Source: Pseudomonas sp. PDM15
GTDB taxonomy: Bacteria; Pseudomonadota; Gammaproteobacteria; Pseudomonadales; Pseudomonadaceae
DNA length: 64,000 nt
Direction: 5' to 3'
Assembly (NCBI RefSeq): GCF_014851565.1
Contig: NZ_JACVAA010000004.1
Location: 124,001 to 188,000 of the forward strand
Part shown: positions 10,292 to 20,531 of the stretch, in pieces
Position numbering within the stretch: position 1 is the stretch's first letter
Layout of the letters: each line of letters opens with the position of its first letter
Position numbers and translations under genes: made by a program
The notes under the pieces: model-generated
The model's input: the letters and a program-made list of their open reading frames with translations, nothing else
What the model was told of the DNA's origin: nothing
Databases searched by the model: none

Positions 10292-12718
10292 CTAATCTGC
10301 TGCGGGCTTGGCAGGGCAGCCCTGATAGGAGTACGGGCAGCCGAACCAATAAGGCGTCGCCCGAGCCCACAAGGTATCGCCATAGTGCTGGTGCAGCAGG
10401 CGGAACGCTGCCTGCGAATAACGGGCGTGGGAGCCGTCTCGGGGGCAACCGTAACGGGTGGTGCGTACTGCTCGATGCAGGTTGGCAGCATGCTGGTTGC
10501 GGTCACTCTCGCTGCGCGTGGGTAGCCAGTCGGTAAAGCGCTCCCGCTGAATGACCTCCTCACTCAGATACTGTGGGCCGGACGGGATCTCGGCCAGGAG
10601 GTCCAGCTCAGCCTGATCGATGTGTTGAAACAGCGGATGGTTGGCCAGCAACTGTCGCTGCTTGTCCAGATAGGCCAGCACTTCGGGCTGCTGCTCAAGA
10701 TTTTCGGTATCGAAGATATCGCGCAGATTGGCCGGAGCTATCTTGGCCGCATCGAACAGCCGTTTCTCCTGGCGCTCCTGATGGACGCGGCACCACCAGT
10801 TGTTGTCGTTGTGATTGATCACGTCGATGGCCATGGCGGAGCTCGGCAGGCTGTCATGCAGTGGCGACTCATAAAAGTCTGCCTGATACTCGACATAGGG
10901 CAGTGGGCGTAGGCGAGGCACTTGCAGCAGCAGTTCGACGTAGGCGTCATGATCGCGCTGTTCGCTGTAGCGCAGTACCAGCTCCCGTAGCTCCGGTTCG
11001 TGTTTGGCGAGCCTGGCCGCGTTGCGATCCAAGGTGTCCATATCCTTGCCGAGCAGAATGGCGCGGGTCAGTGTGGCTCTGGCCAGCGGTACGCGGTACG
11101 GCTTCAGGAGGTCTTCGCGATCGGCCAGTTGCTCCAGTTCCTCGAGTGGTAGCAATTGCAGCATGGCATGCCAGAGCTGTGGCGAGTTGTCGGTGCTTTC
11201 GTCGCTGTATCTGCTCTGCTGAAGTCCGGAAATCTGGGCCTCTGGCCAGTCCTGAGCCAGCAGGGTTCGCCATGCCTTGTAGCTGTTTGGGTGGCGTTTC
11301 AGCAGCATGGCCAGCCACTGGCGAGCGTCCTCGGCCTTGCCCTGATAGACCAGCCAGCGCAATGCGTTGGAGTAGGCTTCTGGAGCTGCGCTTCTGGCGT
11401 AGGGGCGATCACGGCGTAGCTGGTCATAGTCCGCGTGCTGCTCGACCAGGCGCATGGCCCCCGGTAGATCATTGCGACCCAGGCGCAGGCGAATGCTGTG
11501 CGTCCAGAGGTCGGCCAGCCAATAGCGGTACTCGGCTGTCTCTCCTTGCCACTGAGTATTCAGCCGCGCCTCACCAGCCTCCAGAATGGTCTGCGCCAGC
11601 GGGTCTTGTGGGTGTACCCGTGCGACTGCTATCTGCAGCCACTCCGCATGACCGCTGCTCTGCCAACGTTGCCATGCGTGTTCGACGATGACGCGGTTCT
11701 GCTCCCAGTAGTCTGCCTGTTGCTGGTGCAGTGCCCATAGCCAATCGCTGGCCAGCACGTTGTAGGCCTCGCGGGCCTGTAGCCAGTCCACCAATTCGTT
11801 GTCTCGGGCTTGGTGCTGAACGGCCTGCAGCAGCGGGTTGAGCGGGACGTTGGGGGTCAACCACCAATGGACTGGCAGCCCTTGTGGGCGGGCGACGAAA
11901 TAGCCTGCTAGTTGTTCGGTGGCGTCTTCCAGATCCCGGCGGCTGCGACTCATGTCCGCCGCTTTCTCCGGGCTCTGCTTGATCGCTTCTAGCAGCCAGC
12001 GCAGATGACGATCGGCAAGATCAACGTCTACGTCAGGCCGATAGAGGCTGGTGAAATGCATCAGGATGAAGCGGTAGTTGGCCACTAGCTCGCGGCTGTC
12101 TAGGTCGTTTTCCTCGAGCATGTCGTTGGCTCGGGCATAGGCTTCGTCGGCGCGCCCCAGCGCCGCCAGGCTACGCAGGCTCATATAGCGCGCGAAGCCA
12201 CGTAGTGGAGCCTGCTTCTGCTCGCCGACCTGCTCATAGAGCGCCAGCGCCGGCTCGTACTGGCGTTTGTAGAAATGCCAGCTGGCCAGCTGATACAGGT
12301 AGTCGCTTTGCGCGCGAGCCGGCTGCCCTTCGATCTCCGGCTCGACCGGCTCCTCACCGGCCTGCCCTGCACAGACATCCAGCACTCGCACCTGATTGGC
12401 TGCCCATAGTCTCTGGTACGGTGTCTCGGTCCCTAGCTCCCGACGAATCTGTTGCAGCACCTTGAGGGCGCTGTCGTAGTGACAATCCTCTGAGCTCCAG
12501 CTTTTTTTCTCTGCATCGGGCGAGAACAGCTGCAACTCGATCAGAGCTCGCTGCCAGAGATCCTTGGCCGTCAGTTGTTGGTCGTACCAGCCTCGGGAGA
12601 TGCCGAAGTTGTGCTGTGGTAGCAAGGTTTCGCCAAAGAAACTGGGCCGTTCCGTAGCCAGCAGTTGGGGGGCGAAGAACAGGGTGAACAGCAGCGTCAG
12701 CGAAGTGGTGCGGCGCAT
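10292..12718 (-). CDS. Secreted protein of unknown function with TPR-like repeats (808 aa)
   Basis: I do not recognise this gene. The product begins with a clear signal peptide (MRRTTSLTLLFTLFFAPQLLA) and should be periplasmic or exported. The body is rich in Leu, Ala, Trp, Arg and Gln with helix-pair patterns such as YLYQLASWHFYKRQYEPALALYEQVGEQ near 140-170, suggesting degenerate tetratricopeptide-type solenoid repeats. The last 70 residues form a distinct Cys- and Tyr-containing segment (TTRYGCPRDGSHARYSQAAFRLLH, then PYWFGCPYSYQGCP). Base composition is visibly lower in GC than the neighbours. The gene stands alone, divergent from a carboxypeptidase gene. No catalytic motif is evident. 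Confidence 0.8.
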   Translation of the reverse strand: MRRTTSLTLLFTLFFAPQLLATERPSFFGETLLPQHNFGISRGWYDQQLTAKDLWQRALIELQLFSPDAEKKSWSSEDCHYDSALKVLQQIRRELGTETPYQRLWAANQVRVLDVCAGQAGEEPVEPEIEGQPARAQSDYLYQLASWHFYKRQYEPALALYEQVGEQKQAPLRGFARYMSLRSLAALGRADEAYARANDMLEENDLDSRELVANYRFILMHFTSLYRPDVDVDLADRHLRWLLEAIKQSPEKAADMSRSRRDLEDATEQLAGYFVARPQGLPVHWWLTPNVPLNPLLQAVQHQARDNELVDWLQAREAYNVLASDWLWALHQQQADYWEQNRVIVEHAWQRWQSSGHAEWLQIAVARVHPQDPLAQTILEAGEARLNTQWQGETAEYRYWLADLWTHSIRLRLGRNDLPGAMRLVEQHADYDQLRRDRPYARSAAPEAYSNALRWLVYQGKAEDARQWLAMLLKRHPNSYKAWRTLLAQDWPEAQISGLQQSRYSDESTDNSPQLWHAMLQLLPLEELEQLADREDLLKPYRVPLARATLTRAILLGKDMDTLDRNAARLAKHEPELRELVLRYSEQRDHDAYVELLLQVPRLRPLPYVEYQADFYESPLHDSLPSSAMAIDVINHNDNNWWCRVHQERQEKRLFDAAKIAPANLRDIFDTENLEQQPEVLAYLDKQRQLLANHPLFQHIDQAELDLLAEIPSGPQYLSEEVIQRERFTDWLPTRSESDRNQHAANLHRAVRTTRYGCPRDGSHARYSQAAFRLLHQHYGDTLWARATPYWFGCPYSYQGCPAKPAAD

Positions 12719-12898
12719 AGGGCTTCCTTGCCAAAGTCAGATCGCTAGAGTGCAGAGCCCTTACCCGTCCTGGCAAGAGCCGGCAGTATTCATCTTCGCG
12801 TAATCGTCTTGCCGGGATGCGACAGCCTGTTACCTCGGGCATGCGCAGCAGATCAGTGCCGGCTATCCTGCCGGCTTCCCGCAATCAGGACCCCGGCC

Positions 12899-14023
12899 AT
12901 GCAGATTCGCAGCGATTTCGACAGCGGCAACATCGAGGTGATCAACGCCGGCGACCCTAGCCGGGTGCGCCTGGCCATCCGCAAGGACTTCGCCAGCGAC
13001 CACTTCCAGTGGTTCCACTTTCTCGCCGAGGGCCTGAGCGTCGGCCACAGCCACGGCTTCAGCCTGACCAACGCCGCCCAGTCCAGCTACAAGAGCGCCT
13101 GGAGCGGCTACCAGGCGGTGGCCAGCTACGACGGCGAGGACTGGTTCCGCGTACCGACGACCTTCGACGCGGACGGTCTGCACTTCAAGCTGCTGGCCGA
13201 GCGCAATTCCGCCCGCTTTGCCTACTTCGAGCCCTACAGTCGGGCCAGGCACGCGCAATTGTTGGTCAAGGCGCTGGCGCTGCCCAACGTCGAACTGCTG
13301 GCCTGTGGCAGCAGCCTGCAGGGCCGCGAGTTGCCGCTGCTGCATGTGCGTGGCACGGCCAGCACGCCGCGCAAGATCTGGCTGATCGCCCAGCAGCATC
13401 CCGGCGAGCATATGGCTGAGTGGTACATGGAGGGCCTGATCGAGCGCCTCTACCAGGATGACGCGGAGCTGCGGCAACTGCTGAGCAAGGCCGACCTGTA
13501 CCTAGTGCCGCACATGAACCCGGACGGCGCCTTCCTCGGCAACCTGCGTACCAACGCCGCCGGCAAGGACCTCAATCGCGCCTGGCAGGCGCCTTCGGCC
13601 AGCGAGAGCCCGGAGGTGCTGTTCGTCCAGCAGCAGATGGCCGCCCAGGGCGTCGACTGCTTCCTGGATATCCACGGCGACGAGGAGATTCCCTATGTGT
13701 TCACCGCCGGCTGCGAGGGCAACCCCGGTTTCACCCCGCGCCTGGACGCGCTGGAGCAGGAGTTCCGCCAGCGCCTGATGGCCATCGGCGAATTCCAGGT
13801 GGAGCACGGCTACCCGCGTGACGAACCGGGTCAGGCCAATCTCGCGCTGGCCTGCAACTGGGTCGGGCAGACCTACAACTGCCTGGCCTACACGGTGGAG
13901 ATGCCGTTCAAGGACCACAACCTCTCGCCCGACCCGCGCACCGGCTGGAACGGCGCCCGCTCCAAGCGCCTGGCGCGCGATGTGCTGAGCGTACTGGCGG
14001 CGATGGTCGACAAGTTGCGCTGA
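12899..14023 (+). CDS. M14-family cytosolic carboxypeptidase (PaCCP type)
   Basis: The protein has 374 residues. An N-terminal beta-sandwich domain (about 1-125, with FQWFHFLAEG) precedes an M14 zinc carboxypeptidase domain, the arrangement of cytosolic carboxypeptidases. Zinc ligands are His167 and Glu170 in QQHPGEHMAEW and His259 in DIHGDEE. The substrate-contacting NR pair is at 226-227 (KDLNRAW) and the catalytic Glu is at about 334 (YTVEMPFKD). ATG 12899 has AGGA upstream; the frame continues back to 12809 without a better start. No signal peptide is present. The bacterial substrate is unknown. A terminator follows. Confidence 0.88.
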   Translation: MQIRSDFDSGNIEVINAGDPSRVRLAIRKDFASDHFQWFHFLAEGLSVGHSHGFSLTNAAQSSYKSAWSGYQAVASYDGEDWFRVPTTFDADGLHFKLLAERNSARFAYFEPYSRARHAQLLVKALALPNVELLACGSSLQGRELPLLHVRGTASTPRKIWLIAQQHPGEHMAEWYMEGLIERLYQDDAELRQLLSKADLYLVPHMNPDGAFLGNLRTNAAGKDLNRAWQAPSASESPEVLFVQQQMAAQGVDCFLDIHGDEEIPYVFTAGCEGNPGFTPRLDALEQEFRQRLMAIGEFQVEHGYPRDEPGQANLALACNWVGQTYNCLAYTVEMPFKDHNLSPDPRTGWNGARSKRLARDVLSVLAAMVDKLR

Positions 14024-14040
14024 GGTTCACGCCGTACCCG

Positions 14041-14073
14041 AGCCGCTGCCCGCCCTGTGCGCAGCGGCTTTTT
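14041..14073 (+). terminator. Rho-independent terminator after the carboxypeptidase
   Basis: A perfect 9-bp stem, AGCCGCTGC (14041-14049) with GCAGCGGCT (14061-14069), is followed by a run of T. Confidence 0.85.
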
Positions 14074-14115
14074 CATGGCGGAACATTTCATAGATGAGCA
14101 AGGAAAAACTTTCTG

Positions 14116-14149
14116 TTGAAATATTACATTAGTTCAAATATAAATTTGA
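14116..14149 (+). promoter_or_regulatory. Overlapping inverted repeats upstream of the PaaX-like regulator
   Basis: TTGAA (14116-14120) and TTCAA (14133-14137) form one dyad. TCAAAT (14134-14139) and ATTTGA (14144-14149) form a second with a 4-bp spacer. They share bases and sit 30 bp before the regulator start in an AT-rich promoter. They are a candidate operator for the regulator itself. Confidence 0.5.
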
Positions 14150-14178
14150 TCGTGTGTAATTAAGGCAAAGCCCACCCC

Positions 14179-15009
14179 ATGAAAATCAACGCCAAGAGCC
14201 TGATCCTCGAGCTGCTGATGGCCAATGACGGCGAGCCGCTGCTGGCCCGTGATGCCATTGCCGCCAGCACCCTGTTCGGCATCAGCGAGAACAGCGTGCG
14301 TGTCGCCCTGGCCCGGCTGTCGGCCGAAGCCCTGGTGGAAGGTGCCGGGCGCGGCAGCTATCGCCTCGGTCCGATGGCCTTGCAGCTGTCCAGCGAACTG
14401 GCCGCCTGGCGTGGCATGGAGCGGCGTATGCGGCCTTGGAGCGGCGCCTACCTCATGGTCGCCTGCGCCGCTCTCGGGCGCGTCGACCGCAGCGCCCTGC
14501 AGCGCCGCGAGCGGGCCCTGCACATGCTTGGTTTCGTTGAGCTGGAGAAGGGCCTGTACCTGCGTCCGGACAATATCGAGGCGGACATCGATGGCGTGCG
14601 CCAGCGCCTGCACAAGCTCGGCCTGGAGCCGGAGGCCCTGCTGTTCCGTGCCGACCAGTTCGGCGCCGAGCAGGAACGGCGCATCCATGCGCTGTGGGAT
14701 GGCGCCGCGCTGAGCGCCGCCTACGCCCGGCTGGAAACGCAGCTGGAGGAATGGCGCCAGCGCGCTGCCGAGCTGGAGCCGGAGACCGCCGCGCGCGAGG
14801 CCTTCCTGCTCGGCCGCCAGGCGATTCGCCAGGCGGCGTTCGATCCCCTTCTGCCCGAGCCCCTGGTCGACGCGGCCGCGCGCGCACGCTTCTTCGCCTG
14901 CGTGCAGCGCTTCGTGGAGCACGGCCACCAGATCTGGCGCGGACTGTTCGACGGCAGCCGCCCCAGCCCCAACCCAGCGCACCGGCCGGCGGCCGATCGC
15001 CTGCACTGA
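14179..15009 (+). CDS. PaaX-like transcriptional regulator
   Basis: The protein has 276 residues. The N-terminal winged helix (SLILELLMANDGEPLLARDAIAASTLFGISENSVRVALARLSAEALV) and the middle region (WSGAYLMVACA) match the PaaX repressor family, whose classical member controls phenylacetate degradation through phenylacetyl-CoA. No paa genes are nearby. The next gene, 16 bp downstream on the same strand, is a fatty acid desaturase, so a lipid or acyl-CoA signal is a reasonable guess. Confidence 0.85.
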   Translation: MKINAKSLILELLMANDGEPLLARDAIAASTLFGISENSVRVALARLSAEALVEGAGRGSYRLGPMALQLSSELAAWRGMERRMRPWSGAYLMVACAALGRVDRSALQRRERALHMLGFVELEKGLYLRPDNIEADIDGVRQRLHKLGLEPEALLFRADQFGAEQERRIHALWDGAALSAAYARLETQLEEWRQRAAELEPETAAREAFLLGRQAIRQAAFDPLLPEPLVDAAARARFFACVQRFVEHGHQIWRGLFDGSRPSPNPAHRPAADRLH

Positions 15010-15025
15010 TTCAGGAGAGACTCGC

Positions 15026-16006
15026 ATGAACAACAAGACCAAAATCAGCGACATCCTCAGCCGCGACGAGATCAAGGCCCTTACCCAGCGCTCCGACTGG
15101 CGCGGCGCCTGGGCCGTTGGCTCGACCTGGGCGGTCGTGGCCCTGACTTTCGTGGCCCTGGCCTGGGCCGCCGAACATCTGCCCTGGTGGGCACTGATTC
15201 CCGCACTGCTGCTGGGCCTGGCGATCATCGGCGGGCGCCAGCTGTGCCTGGCCATCCTGCAGCACGATGGGGCGCACGGCACCCTGTTCAAGAGCAAGTG
15301 GGGCAACGACGTGCTGACCGACTGGCTATGCGCGCGGCCGGTGTGGAACGAGCTGCACAAGTACCGCCCCTACCACCTGGTGCACCACGCCAAGACCTCG
15401 ACTGTGGATGACCCGGATCTGTCCCTGGTGGCCGGTTTCCCCACCACGCGCACCTCGCTGCAGCGCAAGCTGGCCCGTGATCTGTTCGGCGTCACCGGGC
15501 TCAAGTTCATGCTCGGTCGGGTGCTGATGGACGCCGGGGTACTCAAGTGGACGGTGGCCAATGACGTGCAGGTGCTGCCCCAGGAAGGACGGCGCTGGTG
15601 GGACTATCCGCTGACCTTCCTTGGCAACGCCGCCGGCATGCTGATCACCAATGGCCTGCTGCTGGCCGCGTGCTGGGCCAGCGGCCACGCCTGGCTGTAC
15701 GGCGTGTGGGCGCTGGCCTATGTCACGCCCTTCCCGCTGTTCATCCGCATCCGCTCGATGGCCGAGCACGCCTGCCTGGAACCGAGTCGCGACACCCTGC
15801 GCAACACCCGCACCACGCGCGCCGGCTGGCTGGCCCGCGCCTTCGTCGCGCCGATCCGGGTCAACTACCACATCGAGCACCACCTGATGGCCTCGGTGCC
15901 CTACTTTCGCCTGCCACAGCTGCACGCCCTGCTACGCGAGCGCGGCCTGACCCCGGAACCGCCGAGTTACTGGCAGGTGCTGCGGCTGGTCAGTAGCCGC
16001 GCCTGA
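15026..16006 (+). CDS. Membrane fatty acid desaturase
   Basis: The protein has 326 residues. It has the three histidine boxes of the membrane di-iron desaturases: HDGAH near 80, HLVHH near 115, and HIEHH near 287. Hydrophobic segments of helix-pair length lie between them. It should introduce a double bond into an acyl chain using O2 and electrons from a partner reductase, which is not in the window. The gene has an AGGAG site and forms an operon with the PaaX-like gene. Confidence 0.88.
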   Translation: MNNKTKISDILSRDEIKALTQRSDWRGAWAVGSTWAVVALTFVALAWAAEHLPWWALIPALLLGLAIIGGRQLCLAILQHDGAHGTLFKSKWGNDVLTDWLCARPVWNELHKYRPYHLVHHAKTSTVDDPDLSLVAGFPTTRTSLQRKLARDLFGVTGLKFMLGRVLMDAGVLKWTVANDVQVLPQEGRRWWDYPLTFLGNAAGMLITNGLLLAACWASGHAWLYGVWALAYVTPFPLFIRIRSMAEHACLEPSRDTLRNTRTTRAGWLARAFVAPIRVNYHIEHHLMASVPYFRLPQLHALLRERGLTPEPPSYWQVLRLVSSRA

Positions 16007-16010
16007 ATAC

Positions 16011-16039
16011 AAAAAAGCCGCCCGAGGGCGGCTTTTTTT
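16011..16039. terminator. Bidirectional terminator between the desaturase gene and trpA
   Basis: A short, very stable stem, AGCCGCCC/GGGCGGCT, is flanked by A6 on the left and T7 on the right. It can serve both convergent genes. Confidence 0.92.
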
Positions 16040-16054
16040 CACGCCGAGGCAAAC

Positions 16055-16863
16055 TCAGCGACGAGCGCCGCGCACGCCTTCGGCCAGCTGGGCGCACAGG
16101 TTCAGCACACCTTCGACGGCCTGTTGCGGGCTGGCGGCCTTGGCGATCTGGTCGACCAGCGCCGAGCCCACCACCACGCCCTCGGCACGGCGCGCCACCT
16201 CGGCGGCGTGCTCCGGGGTGCGGATGCCGAAGCCGATGCATACCGGCAGGTCGGTATGGCGGCGCAGGCGGGCGTGGGCTTCTTCCACCTGGTCCAGGGT
16301 GGCGGAACCGGCGCCGGTGACGCCGGCCACGGAGACGTAGTAGACGAAGCCCGAGCTGCCGTTGAGTACGGTCGGCAGGCGCTTGTCGTCAGTCGTGGGA
16401 GTCGTGAGGCGGATAAAGTCGATGCCCGCGGCCTGGGCCGGGAAGCACAGGTCGGCGTTATGTTCCGGCGGCAGGTCGACCACGATCAGGCCGTCCACGC
16501 CGGCTTCCTTGGCGTCGGCGATGAACTTGTCCACGCCGTAGTAGTGGATGGGGTTGAAGTAGCCCATCAGCACCAGCGGAGTGTTGGCTTCGCCTTGGCG
16601 GAATTCGCGGACCATCTGCAGGGTCTTGGCCAGGGTCTGCTTGGCGCCCAGGGCGCGGATGTTGGCCAGCTGGATCGACGGGCCGTCGGCCATCGGATCG
16701 GTGAAGGGCATGCCCAGCTCGATCACGTCGGCACCGGCGGCCGGCAGGCCCTTGAGGATCTGCAAGGACGTCTCATAGTCCGGGTCGCCGCCGGTGACGA
16801 AGGTGACCAGGGCGGCGCGGTTCTGCTGTTTCAGCTCGGCAAATCGGCTCTGCAGACGGCTCA

Positions 16864-16864
<1 letters not shown>
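16055..16864 (-). CDS. trpA: Tryptophan synthase alpha subunit
   Basis: The protein has 269 residues. It cleaves indole-3-glycerol phosphate to indole and glyceraldehyde 3-phosphate and channels indole to TrpB. Catalytic Glu49 (DVIELGMPF) and Asp60 (DPMADGP) are present, as is the phosphate-binding region [10 protein letters not shown] near 213. Its ATG overlaps the trpB stop by one base (TGATG), so translation is probably coupled. Confidence 0.97.
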
Positions 16865-18141
<1,277 letters not shown>

Positions 18142-18192
18142 TCATTCTATCCATCCGGGCGGACAGAAAAAGCGATTAGATTGCGCTAATGC

Positions 18193-18207
18193 GTGAGAAA
18201 TACTCAC
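18193..18207. promoter_or_regulatory. Putative TrpI binding box of the trpBA promoter
   Basis: GTGAG (18193-18197) and CTCAC (18203-18207) form a perfect dyad with 5-bp spacer. It contains the LysR-type T-N11-A core at 18194-18206. It lies upstream of trpBA, where TrpI acts in other pseudomonads. Confidence 0.6.
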
Positions 18208-18334
18208 ATGTTTGTGGGGCTGAGGAGAGAGCTCCCCGCGCATTCCCCGCTGTGCCGAAGAAGACGTAGAACTCGGCACCCGGCGGCTTTGTCCCAGCAG
18301 CACACGGCCAAGCGGGCCGCTATCGATTGGAGAC

Positions 18335-18838
18335 ATGGCTATGCACAAGGTATTGGGAGCGGGTGCGCTGTTACTGACGCTGACTGGCGCCGCTCAGGCT
18401 CAGGAGGCGATGGAACTCGATGGCATCGGAGTTTCGCGTGACGTGTCGTGCAAAGGGCGGGACGTGATCATCACTGGCAATGCCAACGAATTTCGTCTGG
18501 ATGGCGATTGTGGCAGGGTCGACGTGCAAGGCTCTGAGCACGTGCTGCGGTTGGGCAGCGCTGCCAGCCTGGAGGTGACCGGAGCCGAAAACCGTGTCGA
18601 CGTCGGGCATATCGGTGGCCTCGCGGTCAATGGCAGCGGCCATCGTATCAACGCCGAAATACGGGGTGAGGGGCAGTCCCCAACGGTAGCCATCTATGGT
18701 GCGGAGAACATCCTGCAGCTGGATCTGGAAGGCCCGGTGAGCATAGAGGTCAACGGCATCGGTCAGCAGGTCGCCTGGGAAGGTGAGGAGCCGGAAATCT
18801 CTACCAGCGGCACGGACCATCGCATCGAGCGAAAATGA
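18335..18838 (+). CDS. Secreted DUF3060-type protein
   Basis: The protein has 167 residues. A signal peptide (MAMHKVLGAGALLLTLTGAAQAQ) is followed by short beta-strand-like repeats of the form G-x-x-N-x-h-x-L/V (ITGNANEFRLDGDCGRVDVQGSEHVLRLG, then VTGAENRVDVG and VNGSGHRINAE). This is the repeating pattern of DUF3060 proteins, which suggests a periplasmic beta-solenoid. GGAG precedes ATG 18335; an ATG at 18341 is possible. Function is unknown. It lies between trpBA and trpI and has lower GC than either, which suggests insertion. Confidence 0.8.
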   Translation: MAMHKVLGAGALLLTLTGAAQAQEAMELDGIGVSRDVSCKGRDVIITGNANEFRLDGDCGRVDVQGSEHVLRLGSAASLEVTGAENRVDVGHIGGLAVNGSGHRINAEIRGEGQSPTVAIYGAENILQLDLEGPVSIEVNGIGQQVAWEGEEPEISTSGTDHRIERK

Positions 18839-18910
18839 ACCGGCGCGAAGTGGCGGGGCCGGCGCAAACGGATTAGATTGCCAGGACACGTCAGAAAATA
18901 TCACTGGTCC

Positions 18911-19798
18911 ATGAGTCGAGAACTGCCCCCACTGAATGCTTTGCGCGCCTTCGAGGCCGCTGCCCGTCTGCTCAGCGTCAGCCAGGCCGCGACCGAGCTG
19001 CATGTGACCCACGGGGCGGTGAGCCGGCAGATACGTGTGCTGGAGGAACAGCTCGGCGTCAGCCTGTTCGACAAGGATGGGCGCGGCGTGAAACTCACCG
19101 ATGCGGGCGTGCGCCTGCGCGACGTCGCCTCCGAGACCTTCGAGCGCCTGCGCGTGACCTGTGCCGAGTTGCGTCAGCGCCAGGAGGGTGCGCCCTTCGT
19201 CCTCGGCTGCCCCGGCAGCCTGCTGGCGCGCTGGTTCATCCCCCGCCTGGACCGGCTCAACCGCGAGCTGCCGGAGTTGCGCCTGCAGCTGTCGTCCAGT
19301 GAGGGCGAGCTGGACCCGCGCCGGCCCGGTGTCGATGCCACCCTGTGCTTCGCCACCCCGCCCTGGCCGGCGGACATGCAGGTGTACGAGCTGGCGGCGG
19401 AGCGCATCGGCCCGGTGCTGAGTCCGCGTTATCAGGGGTATGCGCGCCTGAGCGGAGAGCCGGCCGCCGCCCTGCTCGGCGAACCACTGCTGCATACCGC
19501 CTCGCGACCCCAGGCCTGGCCGCAGTGGGCCGAGGCCCAGGGCCTGGAGGCGGCGCGACTGCAGCAGGGCCAGGGCTTCGAGCATCTCTACTACCTGCTG
19601 GAAGCCGCCGCCGCCGGCCTCGGTGTGGCCATCGCTCCGCAGCAGCTGGTGGCGGACGATTTGGCCGCCGGTCGCCTGGTCGCACCCTGGGGTTTTGTCG
19701 AAACCTCGGCCCGCCTTGCCCTGTGGGTGCCCGGGCGCAGCCGCGATGATCGCGCCGAGCGCCTGGCGCAGTGGCTGGGCCGCGAATTGGCGGGTTGA
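18911..19798 (+). CDS. trpI: LysR-family regulator TrpI
   Basis: The protein has 295 residues, the usual TrpI length. The N-terminus [48 protein letters not shown] is the TrpI/GcvA-type winged helix. TrpI activates trpBA when indoleglycerol phosphate accumulates. ATG 18911 was preferred over TTG 18878 because it restores the family N-terminus. It is divergent from trpBA as expected, but a DUF3060 gene separates the two. Confidence 0.85.
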   Translation: MSRELPPLNALRAFEAAARLLSVSQAATELHVTHGAVSRQIRVLEEQLGVSLFDKDGRGVKLTDAGVRLRDVASETFERLRVTCAELRQRQEGAPFVLGCPGSLLARWFIPRLDRLNRELPELRLQLSSSEGELDPRRPGVDATLCFATPPWPADMQVYELAAERIGPVLSPRYQGYARLSGEPAAALLGEPLLHTASRPQAWPQWAEAQGLEAARLQQGQGFEHLYYLLEAAAAGLGVAIAPQQLVADDLAAGRLVAPWGFVETSARLALWVPGRSRDDRAERLAQWLGRELAG

Positions 19799-19871
19799 GT
19801 CGCGCCCCGCTTGTGCTTTCGCCCGGCTTGGCTAGCGTGAAGAAGAAGCCTGTCTGCCCAAGGAGAAGCAC

Positions 19872-20087
19872 ATGTCCGATCACCGCACCTACAAGAAAAT
19901 CGAAGTCGTCGGCACCTCCAAGGTGAGCATCGAGGATGCCATCGCCAATGCCCTCGCCGAGTGCGCCAAGTCCGTGCGCAACATGGACTGGTTCGAGGTC
20001 GTCGATACCCGTGGTCATATCGTCGACGGCAAGGTGGCGCACTATCAGGTCGAACTCAAGGTCGGTTTCCGCATCAGCAACAGCTGA
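19872..20087 (+). CDS. Dodecin family flavin-binding protein
   Basis: The protein has 71 residues. The sequence YKKIEVVGTSKVSIEDAIANALAECAKSVRNMDWFEVVDTRGHIVDGKVAHYQVELKVGFRI covers the whole dodecin fold. Dodecins form hollow dodecamers that bind and store flavins. AAGGAG lies 7 bp before the ATG. It is a monocistronic-looking gene after trpI. Confidence 0.93.
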   Translation: MSDHRTYKKIEVVGTSKVSIEDAIANALAECAKSVRNMDWFEVVDTRGHIVDGKVAHYQVELKVGFRISNS

Positions 20088-20178
20088 GCGGCGCACGGTT
20101 TCGCCCGCGCCTGTCGGCTAGTCTTGGCCGGTCCGGGGCGGGTTGCCCCGCGAGTCCACCTACGAAGGAGCGTTATCC

Positions 20179-20403
20179 ATGAAGCAAATGATGCTGGGCC
20201 TGGCCCTGTTCACCCTGGCCGGCTCCGCCCTGGCTGCTGGCAAGCCCTGCGACGAGCTGAAGGCGGAGATCGAGGCCAAGCTCAAGGACAAGGGCGTGGC
20301 CGCCTACACCCTGGAAGTGGTCGACAAGGGTGGCGCCGGCGACAAGACCGTGGTCGGCACCTGCGAGGCCGACACCAAGGAAATCGTTTACCAGCGCGGC
20401 TGA
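20179..20403 (+). CDS. DUF1161 family periplasmic protein (first copy)
   Basis: The protein has 74 residues. A signal peptide (MKQMMLGLALFTLAGSALAA) is followed by KPCDELKAEIEAKLKDKGVAAYTLEVV and GTCEADTKEIVYQR, the DUF1161 pattern with two conserved cysteines that may form a disulfide. AAGGAG precedes the ATG. A paralogue lies at 24048-24278. Function is unknown. Confidence 0.88.
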   Translation: MKQMMLGLALFTLAGSALAAGKPCDELKAEIEAKLKDKGVAAYTLEVVDKGGAGDKTVVGTCEADTKEIVYQRG

Positions 20404-20423
20404 TCATCTAGCCGCGGCAACTA

Positions 20424-20457
20424 GGCCGGAGCCTCCGCGAGGGGCTCCGGCCTTTTT
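20424..20457 (+). terminator. Rho-independent terminator after DUF1161
   Basis: A 10-bp stem, GGCCGGAGCC (20424-20433) with GGCTCCGGCC (20443-20452), is followed by TTTTT. Confidence 0.92.
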
Positions 20458-20531
20458 CATGGCGCGGCCGAATGGCGGCTTGCCTTTCGCCGGGGCGACC
20501 CCATAAAGCAGGTACGACCCGAGGAGGCCTT

